NCBI GenBank assembly: GCA_026874595.1
Contig: CM049322.1
Coordinates: 54,467,386 to 54,531,385 of the forward strand
Source: Sipunculus nudus
Lineage: Eukaryota > Annelida > Sipuncula > Golfingiida > Sipunculidae
Length of the DNA: 64,000 nucleotides
Reading direction: 5' to 3'
Part shown: one piece after another, positions 57,101 through 64,000 of the stretch
Layout: every line of letters begins with the position of its first letter
Position numbering within the stretch: position 1 is the first letter of the stretch
The notes under the pieces: generated by a model
The model's input: the letters and a program-made list of their open reading frames with translations, nothing else
The model's database searches: none
What the model was told of the DNA's origin: nothing
Translations under genes and position numbers: made by a program

Positions 57101-60100
57101 CTCTTCGTGTTATTTCCACACAAGAAGTAAGATGGCAGAGTTCAAGAGTCAATTAATGTACAATGAGGATGAACTTTGGTGGAACCGATGTGGGGTGTGG
57201 GGGGGGGGGGGTGATGGGTGAATGAAGGTAAGTTTATGGTTTAAGTTTATAGACACTGCTATTTCATCTTTGTAATGATATCATATCTTTATAATTTGGA
57301 CGAATAAACTTTTACTTAAATCTTACTGTTTCCTCTATGTATCAGGATACAGATTAAAAAATTTCTTTGTTAAGGATGTCAATGAAATTTGGATTTTCAT
57401 AAAGGAGCGTTTCTATAGGTGTACTTAAGGGTAGATACATTAATCTAGTGTTTACATTGAGTTGGCATTGCAGTAGATAGTGATCAGCATTTTCATATTT
57501 AGATCCACATTTGCATTTTGGGTCTTCTAGTAGGTGTCTTTGTATAAATGATTATTTAGTATACTACATTTCGTTTTTAGGCTTGCATAAATTATTTGGG
57601 TCTTTCTGGATTCCCAGTAAGTTATAACAGTGACACTCAATGTTAACGGATGGACAGATGGTGGGTATACCATAAAATGTCCCATCATAGATGGCCATAT
57701 ATAGAGTAAGTCTTTCCTGAAGAAAAATATGTTAATTTTTAAAAAAGTATAAAGTGGTGGCAGTGAGCACTACCATTCTGATATCTGATGTCTATCGACT
57801 AAGGATAACTCCTTTAGCCTTTCATAAAAATATGCCATACGAGGCCAATACTACTGCACAAAGGCCGTTTGTTTCGCTTACATCAATGTGTTTATAAAAT
57901 GTGTAATGCCAGGTGATGGACATTTGGTGGCAAGTCATAAGCAAGTGAGTCCAGCAAAGTGTGTTTTGCAACTATTAACCTTTAAACTTCAGCAAATATG
58001 CAACCAACCACCTCTGGTTACATGTTTTTTCTGTTTGTCATCATTGCTCTGTTTACTGACTACTAGTAAATAAACAAATCAATACAACTGTCACAGAGGT
58101 GTTATAAGAACTTTTCTTTACAGGAATTACCTTGAGATTATAAATTTGCTTACAGGGTAAGCCATAAATCGTATACATTCTGTTTTGTTAGGTCATTAGT
58201 TTTCAGTTTTGAGCTAATCAGATACTGAAGTCAACACTGAAGTTGAGTGACCAGTTTTTACTACAGTAAACTATCCAATACACTGGAGCCCCCTGGACGT
58301 AGTACCAAGTGTGTCACCAGGTGTCTCTGTCTCACCTGTACTGCATACATGCATAATGTAACATATTCTACAGACAAGGTTGGGGAATAGTCGCACAATC
58401 TATGAAGGTAAGTCAAACCTTGAAATTACAACCACTAATGGGACCTTGATAAAGTGGTCACATTTTCGAGGTGGTCATATAAGCCAGGTCTGATATAAAG
58501 AGCAAAAAAAAAAAAAGAACTTGGACTGTGAAAAGGTGGTCGTTATTTTGAAGGTGTTGCTAAACCGAGGTGGTGGTAAGGAGAGGGTTTACTGTACTGG
58601 TATATTCATTTGAACTACACCGTACAGTTCATTTTATTAATTTTACTACCATGAATGTACCACTGGGATGGGCTGAATAATTTTTAATCAGGAATTAAAA
58701 ATGGATATTGTCCAACCTTAAGTAAAATGGATGTAACTGCCTAAATTTTTAATGCTGGCTAAACTATGTACATCTGCAGTATTCCATTACAGTTTCAGGC
58801 TTCATGACACGAAAAAACACAATTCTGCTGGCGTCATGCAGGCTATTGTAACCCAACTGTAGGTCTCCGGTGATACACCTAGGTACCCCCCAAAAGGTGC
58901 ACTTGTTTGGGAGTGAAGCATAATTTCTCCCTTTAAGCCTCCAGAGCATTCACCCTTGTCAGGGGCTGACTGTGAATAATCTCACTGTCCACGGCTGAGA
59001 TTTGGACTCGCCATCGCCTGGCGTTGAGCCCTATGCTGTACCCCTGGAATTGGGTTCCTTATAAATGTACTTACCATCCCTAGCGTAGCCCTCGGCACAC
59101 CCACAAGTCTCTACTCGTACCAGCTGTAGCTCTATTGACTTGATCATGGCTGCTGTCTGCTCGACCACCAGCTGTTGGGTATACAACGACACTGTGCTTA
59201 GCTTTATGTTCACGAGGTTATATATTTGACATTTTCACTCCTTCATTAACTTAAACAATAAACATGATCATGTTTACATATTTATCTGATATTCATGCAA
59301 AAGCTTAACAATTGTACCAGGAGCAAAGGGTAAACCAAACATCTGAAAATTCTTCATGCAATACTGGCAAATATACAAATATACTGGCAAATGATATTAT
59401 TTAAACTATCAATCTTTGAATAACAAGTAACATAACATATTGGTGATACTGGCACAATATATGTGAGATACCATAGAGGTACCATTAAGCTGCAGGCACC
59501 TTTTACTTTAATTAATGTGAGTACCAGTATCCATATTTATGAAATGTAAATAAAGAATAATACATAAAATATAAAAAGTAAATGATGATGAGGTGTAGGG
59601 TCCTACCTCTCCCGTGAATGGCTTTGTCAGACAGCAGTTTGTTGAGTCTAGTTTGCCCTTTACTCTGAACCTCGGGACATTCTGTTTCTGTAAAGACCAA
59701 CAGCAGAATTCAATGTATTACAGAGTTCCTACTGAGTACAGCGCACAAAATTTTAACAGACATTCACAGCAGGCAGTCAGATGGGGACACGAAACCACAA
59801 CCTTAAAAATCACGAGTCAGCACACTGACTATACATTTTACGCCACCACACTTTATAAGTCCTAGTAAGTTCTAGTGTCTTATGGTTTGTGATAACAACC
59901 TGAAAATCAGCTGATTTATCAGGGATAGGTGTGTCTGATGCTGAGACATATTGTGTATCATGACCATCAAACTGACATGTCAGAACCACAACTCAGGCCA
60001 GTAAATAAAGACTCCAAGGTTGTGACCTCTCCAGCCAAGAGTTAATGGGTGTTTGTCATGCCTTGGGTGGCACACAAATGTTAAAGAACAAAAACCATCC

Positions 60101-61826
60101 AGCACCTATTACATAAGGCTGCTTGGCTGTATGTTCTCAAGTGAGCTGAGAATAACCACAAGAATGAACAGGCCTGAAAGACCAAGAAGGCAAAGTCTGA
60201 TGACAGTGATGTCACTGATACCAGATTATAAATCTCCTTCGTTTACCTTTTTTACTTTTTTACCACTCCAGATTGGGGGGGGGGGGGCAGGTCCTATTTT
60301 AATTTTACACACTGTCTGACTAAAAGCAGGTAAACCTACATCGAGCACACCTTACTTTTGCTGAATTTTCATATCATCTGCTATTAAATTGAACTAAAGA
60401 ACTTGCATTTATGTAAAAATGTATGCCAAATTTTTACAGTTTTTAACTAATTTTTATAGTTTATATTGAACCATATCCTGGCCAGGTTTCAAAACACATT
60501 TTAAGAACTGCAGACTTTTTTTCTCATGTGAAGGAGAAAATTACAACTATAAATTTCAGATGAATGTCAAATTAAGGGGAGGATGACTAGGCTTGAAGGG
60601 ACCTTTATTTTTTTAGTTACAGTCAACTGCCCTTTCAAGTTAGTTAAATGTAATGGCACATGGGCTTATTAACTTGTTGTCTCCAGCACAGAGACTACGC
60701 CCTGATATGACTGGCCGGTAAAAGTGTGACATCACTGAAAAAATTTAGTGAAGGCATTAAATACAGCAAAACATCCTGCTTTTATTATTTCTTGATAATT
60801 TGGTGCTGTAAGTGTCAATTATATACAGAGCTTGTTTTGCTGACATATATAATTTATTCAGTCACAGGGTTTTTCTAGTGGATTACGACACTGCTCATGA
60901 CAGTGCTGAGGAAAGTGCTGACAGTTTTTAAAGAAAAAACACAATCTTGTTTTTCTTGTTAAAAAAAAAAATGGAAAAATACTTTTTTTGTGAGATAATG
61001 GATTTAATTTGTGTTAAATCCACAGTAATGATATTTATAGCAAAACAGGATATATGATGATAATAAAATGGGATCTGGAAAAAGTTTGTTCGACCTTCAG
61101 TCAGCTGAGCTTGTGATTCCAAAGATATTTATTTTGGTATCATATGAGAAAATAAAGTCCTGCCACCTACACTCACCTCTCTGACGTTCTGTATCGTGTC
61201 AGGGGTGATTGTGAACGGGACTGGTTTTGATTTCGCTTTCTCTTCATGTTCCTTGTATTCCAAGATAAACTCACAGGATTTAGTTAAGTCTTTGGCCAAT
61301 AGGGGTCGTTTCATGTCAGCCTTCAATGTGTACTACAATGGAAGAAATAAACTGGATTACCTTGAGGATAAAATTCTTTTAAATTATCACTCTAAGTTGG
61401 TATAAACATTATGTATCATGAATATGCATTACCTCTAAATGAGATTACTAGAATCAAATTTAGTAAATACTATTCCTACTTTAGAAATTCATCTTCTCAT
61501 GCAATAATGTCTAGTGGGTGCCACAGAAAATATGTTTTGATGCATGAAGTTCCTTCTTATATGACATTGCCACACCATTATATTAAAGTATGGTGGCAGT
61601 AGAGGCGTTAAATTAATTTACAACAAATACACAGATTCCTAGGGCAATTTTAATATTTGTGAGTCAATATTTGTGTAGAAATCACCTCAGGATGGCCTTT
61701 TTAAGTGTTTCCCCCAATTGTTAGATTAATTTATCCACACGGCATGCTGCATCATTTCATACATAATGATGTGTCTACATGCAGCATGTGTGGTTCAGTT
61801 AATAACATACAGCATGATCTAATCAT

Positions 61827-61909
<83 letters not shown>

Positions 61910-62599
61910 TAGAACCTCCAAATTGCAGACCCTAATGGGACTGGACATTTTGCCTGCAATAGACATGTGCTCTTAGTAGAGAGAGTATTGATTTTGGGAC
62001 CTATTTTCAAGGGACTGTCTGTAAGTGGCTGTAAATAAAAGGTGCCCCTTAGTACAGAGCTGCCCATAAGAAGAGGTTCCACTGTATATATTCTGTATTG
62101 TTCATATAACATGAATTCATTAGATCCTGGTGATAGGGACCTACCATATGAGTTTTTATAATTACTTAATTAGAGTTTAATTACTTTTATTCTATCAGGT
62201 CTGTACAACAGTTTCTATGACTTTTCAGGTGCAGATCTTGATTTGAAGAGAGGGAGCAACTCAAACACTGTCATACAAATTGGATGAAGTAAATGTAACT
62301 TAACACTAATTAGTTTTATATTTATGTGTGTGTTCAACAACAAATTGTATTTGCACAGTTCAGAAATTCCTGATTTGGTGGTACCTATGTTCTATGAAGA
62401 ATAAAAATTGAAACCTTTATTTCAATCAAATGAACTCTTGAGACATTACCTGTATGTTAACGAAGACGCCATGGTAAGTTTCATACAACTTTTTTCCTTG
62501 TTTTGGTTTAAGTGGAATCTCAAACGGGATCTCTGTTCTCCCTGATGGTAGCTTTCCTGCCCTGGTCACCTCTATGGTACAGCTGATCAGGTTTATTGG
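54073..62599 (-). CDS. VPS26C: VPS26C / DSCR3, Retriever subunit (last six coding exons; 5' end outside window)
   Basis: In transcript order: 62599-62450, 61332-61177, 59687-59607, 59171-59075, 54892-54767 and 54155-54073, giving 693 nt (230 residues plus stop), all introns GT-AG with consistent phases. This matches the C-terminal 230 or so of about 297 residues in human VPS26C; the first coding exons must lie beyond 64000. VPS26C has an arrestin-like fold and forms Retriever with VPS35L and VPS29. That complex works with SNX17 and the CCC complex on endosomes to recycle integrins and other cargo. Blocks such as LPSGRTEIPFE, KLYETYHGVFVNIQ, LLAKDLTK, RVETCGCAEGYARD and MVFPRLFTCPTL are nearly identical to human. 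Introns hold a tandem-unit element and a pogo-like MITE. Confidence 0.96.
54767..54892 (-). CDS. VPS26C: VPS26C coding exon (ATEIQNIQI region)
   Basis: 126 nt, acceptor TTTTTTCCAG, donor GTTG|GTGAGT, phase 1 on both sides. It encodes TEIQNIQIGEGDVCSGLTIP and IYMVFPRLFTCPTLATPNFKV, one of the most conserved parts of the family. Confidence 0.95.
55304..56489 (-). mobile_element. TIR-bounded element of about 340-bp tandem units (second copy, opposite orientation)
   Basis: Exact inverted 13-bp ends: GCTCAGCTGACTG (55304-55316) and CAGTCAGCTGAGC (56477-56489). Inside are three units with GGTGGTTCCACC, GGTGGTGCCACC and GGTGGCACCACC at 55473, 55815 and 56152, steps of 342 and 337 bp. At the right it ends with GGACAGACGGACAGACGGAC, the complement of the GTCC-rich lead of the 30451 element. 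Unit blocks GATCAATAT and GATACTT correspond, in reverse orientation, to blocks in the 30451 array, so the two are diverged relatives. It has no ORF. Confidence 0.75.
57850..58150 (+). repeat. Dispersed repeat, family B (copy 2)
   Basis: Colinear with 50320-50650 through GCCGTTTGTTTCGCTTACAT, ATGCAACCAACCACC, TTTACTGACTACTAGTAAAT and ACAGGAATTACC. Divergence is substantial, so the family is old. Confidence 0.5.
58780..59045 (-). repeat. SINE-like segment beside a VPS26C splice donor
   Basis: The minus strand near 59040 reads TACAGCATAGGGCTCAACGC, then GGCGATGGCGAGTCCAAATC, similar in spacing to degenerate pol III A and B boxes. It ends within about 30 bp of the exon at 59075. Weak evidence. 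Confidence 0.3.
59075..59171 (-). CDS. VPS26C: VPS26C coding exon (RVETCGCAEGYARD region)
   Basis: 97 nt, acceptor CCCAACAG, donor GATG|GTAAGT. It encodes LVVEQTAAMIKSIELQLVRV and ETCGCAEGYARD plus one base. Nearly identical to human LVVESSEAAIRSVELQLVRV. Upstream translation (MNIKLSTVSLYTQQ) is intronic. Confidence 0.95.
59607..59687 (-). CDS. VPS26C: VPS26C coding exon (LDSTNC region)
   Basis: 81 nt, phase 0 at both ends, acceptor TCTTTACAG, donor GAG|GTAGGA. The correct frame reads KQNVPRFRVKGKLDSTNCCL and TKPFTGE, matching human LPKFLLRGHLNSTNC and TQPLTGE. The longer minus-strand ORF over this place is in another frame and is not the protein. Confidence 0.93.
59688..61176 (-). other. 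VPS26C: VPS26C intron between TITPDTIQNVRE and LDSTNC exons
   Basis: 1,489-bp GT-AG intron. It holds the SINE-like head above and a G run near 60275. Otherwise AT-rich with nothing recognised. Confidence 0.8.
59745..59845 (-). repeat. tRNA-derived SINE-like segment
   Basis: The minus strand reads GTGGCGTAAAATGTATAGTC, then AGTGTGCTGACTCGTGA and AGGTTGTGGTTTCGTGTCCC, with the order and spacing of A box, anticodon arm and B box of a tRNA-derived SINE. It lies in the VPS26C intron just upstream of the LDSTNC exon. Confidence 0.45.
61177..61332 (-). CDS. VPS26C: VPS26C coding exon (LLAKDLTK region)
   Basis: 156 nt, phase 0 at both ends, acceptor CATTGTAG, donor GAG|GTGAGT. It encodes YTLKADMKRPLLAKDLTKSC through TITPDTIQNVRE. 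Human has YTLRCDMKRSLLAKDLTKTC and TITPETLQNVKE. A lysine/glutamate-rich loop (YKEHEEKAKSKP) replaces the human HSAPQKGKFTPSP. Confidence 0.95.
61827..61906. repeat. (TA)n microsatellite
   Basis: About 40 TA units with one AA interruption. It abuts the MITE, whose insertion target is TA. Confidence 0.95.
61907..62084. mobile_element. pogo/Tigger-like MITE
   Basis: 178 bp between CAGTAGAACCTC and the inverted CAGTGGAACCTC, flanked by TA on both sides. The CAGTNNAACCTC terminus and TA target are typical of pogo/Tigger members of the Tc1/mariner superfamily. No ORF. Confidence 0.75.
62450..62599 (-). CDS. VPS26C: VPS26C coding exon (first in window)
   Basis: 150 nt, phase 0 at both ends, acceptor GTTCTTGCAG, donor CAG|GTAATG. 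It encodes PINLISCTIEVTRAGKLPSG, RTEIPFEIPLKPK and LYETYHGVFVNIQ. It aligns with human from about residue 68. The N-terminal coding exon(s) are not found up to 64000. Confidence 0.95.
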
Positions 62600-62725
62600 C
62601 TGCAAGAACAGAGAGGATACTACAGAGTTATAATACTCAAATTGAATGTCCTGTCAAGTTATAATGTATAACTCTGCCATGGTCATATTATTTTGTCAGT
62701 ACAATAGCCTAAATTAAATATATAA

Positions 62726-62768
<43 letters not shown>

Positions 62769-63203
62769 AATAGATATGTGCAGGGTTATATCTAAACATA
62801 TTGAGTGTCGGCTATATTTACAGACTTTTGCGAAGTAAGTGGAGGAGGTCACGGTTCGGGATCCAGGGGGCAACTCAGTTTTGGAATATGTAAGCTTTAT
62901 CTTTGCCTTGTTCTTATTTAATTGTGTTATAACTATCTGTTAATGAGTATTTTGGCTCTTGATCGATTAAGTGATTCTTGTAAACATTCATTTAATGCAG
63001 TTTGGGGTAATAAACCAGAGTTTCATTGCTGGTAACTGTTTTATTGATGATCTTTAAGATCTTTTGTGTTTTATTGAAGATCTTTTAAGATCTTTTACAC
63101 CGGTCTGTGGGTTGCATATGTAAGCTTTGTTCTGGCCGGCAGTAGCCGTACCTGCTACTGACATGGCTATAACCCTGTATATGTGTGTATATGTATATAT
63201 ATA

Positions 63204-63387
63204 CAGTGAAACCTCGTTGTGTCGAACTTGCTTAAGTCAAATACCCTGCTTATGTCAAAGTTACAGACTCGATATTCTGGACAACTCTAGTTAAATTATT
63301 ACCAAATAAAACCAGCTAGTGTCGAACCTCGGATGTGTCCTAGTTTTCCAAGGGTCCCTTCGACTTTGACACAACGAGGTTTCACTG
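63204..63387. mobile_element. pogo/Tigger-like MITE with perfect 20-bp TIRs
   Basis: 184 bp bounded by CAGTGAAACCTCGTTGTGTC and its exact reverse complement, flanked by TA on both sides within a TA-rich tract. The terminus belongs to the same CAGTNNAACCTC class as 61907-62084, but the interior differs. Perfect ends suggest a fairly recent insertion. The minus-strand ORF across it is not a gene. Confidence 0.85.
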
Positions 63388-63519
63388 TATATACATATGA
63401 ATATTCTGCAGAGTAGTCTTATGGTTTGAAATTTCACTGAGAGAGGGCAGCACAAGTTCCATATCTTGGTACTGAGACACATATCTGACATTTTGATCAA
63501 CACACTCCTTTTGCAGCGC

Positions 63520-63700
63520 TTATACTTAGCAGTCATTCCAGATCTCCTTCGCTTTAACTGCTGCTTTAAATAGCAGGTTTTTCAGGTTTCACCATCAGAC
63601 CAATGATAATGGAGTTCAGCATATTGTTCATCCAATTCCAAGTTTTTAATTTAATCAATTGTCAAGCACCAGACGTTATCAGATACTGACTGACCAATAT
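63520..63700 (+). repeat. Dispersed repeat, family A (copy 3)
   Basis: AGATCTCCTTCGCTTTAACT and GCTGCTTTAAATAGCAGGTT correspond to the start of copies at 35969 and 52290; ATCAGACCAATGATAATGG follows, as in copy 1. Truncated. Confidence 0.5.
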
Positions 63701-64000
63701 TAAAAAAGCTGGCCCATAAACTATTTTGGAGACAATATGTGTTAGTTCCCATTAATTAAATGAACAGTTCATGAAAAATTACAACAAGGCCTACAGGCTT
63801 AATGCGCACCTGCGCATATGGATATACACCAGGTATAACGCTTCAATGCTGAACCACTACTTTTCATATATATGAACAATGCAAGTACAAAACATTTTGA
63901 ACAAGAAACATTACACAAACATCACTGCTGAAATTCTGGCATGGGTGCACACAATGAAAAAATTACTGTAGGTGGCACCACCAGTCTTGTATACGACAAA

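Larger units (their letters stand above)
54893..59074 (-). other. VPS26C: VPS26C intron with tandem-unit element and dispersed repeats
   Basis: 4.2-kb GT-AG intron. It holds the TIR-bounded 340-bp-unit element 55304-56489, a possible further fragment near 56560-56960, family B copy 2 (about 57850-58150), a poly-G run near 57200, a pogo-MITE-like segment (about 58400-58600) and a SINE-like segment (about 58780-59045). Confidence 0.85.
61333..62449 (-). other. VPS26C: VPS26C intron with TA tract and pogo-like MITE
   Basis: 1,117-bp GT-AG intron. It contains (TA)n at about 61827-61906 and, directly adjoining, the MITE 61907-62084. Confidence 0.85.
62600..64000 (-). other. VPS26C: VPS26C intron / upstream region to window end
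   Basis: No further VPS26C exon is seen. It holds TA-rich repeats (about 62715-62762), the MITE 63204-63387, family A copy 3 (about 63520-63700) and, at the very end, GGTGGCACCACC (63971-63982), the palindromic core of the 340-bp-unit element, probably the start of another copy. Confidence 0.6.

Overview
The window is metazoan nuclear DNA and is AT-rich, intron-rich and repeat-dense. Gene content and repeat style point to a lophotrochozoan, most likely a mollusc; this is an inference from the mix of genes and repeats, not from a species marker. Four animal genes can be assembled exon by exon, with splice sites that keep the frame: a Van Gogh-like planar cell polarity gene (VANGL, + strand, four coding exons, complete at 540 aa), a single-exon bZIP factor of the CREBZF/Zhangfei family (- strand, 351 aa), BAG1 (- strand, six coding exons, complete at 204 aa) and VPS26C/DSCR3 (- strand, last six coding exons; its 5' exons lie beyond base 64000).

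Layout: 1-5432 is the 3' part of a BEL/Pao LTR retrotransposon, with a polyprotein open from the first base to a stop at 4791 and a 3' LTR at about 5171-5432. 5433-9013 is intergenic and contains a two-tier minisatellite. VANGL runs from 9014 to 14829. 14830-24480 is gene-poor, with old repeat fragments. CREBZF lies at 26721-27776 on the minus strand, with a promoter-like segment near 28420-28490 that contains a full CRE. 28560-36360 is almost entirely repeats: long (TA)n tracts, a solo LTR, a 2.7-kb element made of about 340-bp tandem units, and a 1.9-kb minisatellite of about 56-bp units. BAG1 spans 36518-43383, with a foldback transposon in its first intron. 43687-47383 is a transposon with a hAT-like element nested inside it. 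47384-54072 is intergenic with dispersed repeats. VPS26C coding exons run from 54073 to 62599, with a second 340-bp-unit element and a pogo-like MITE in its introns; another MITE lies upstream.

The host genes do not form one pathway. VANGL acts in planar polarity at the plasma membrane, CREBZF in ATF/CREB-type transcription control, BAG1 as an Hsp70 nucleotide-exchange cofactor, and VPS26C as a subunit of the Retriever endosomal recycling complex. No operon-like, CRISPR or prokaryotic system is present. The most novel material is the mobile DNA: a diverged family of TIR-bounded elements built of about 340-bp tandem units around a GGTGGYRCCACC palindrome, a nearly pure foldback element with an exact 9-bp target duplication, and a nested transposon pair with a recurrent GTAACGGTGTCGAG motif.
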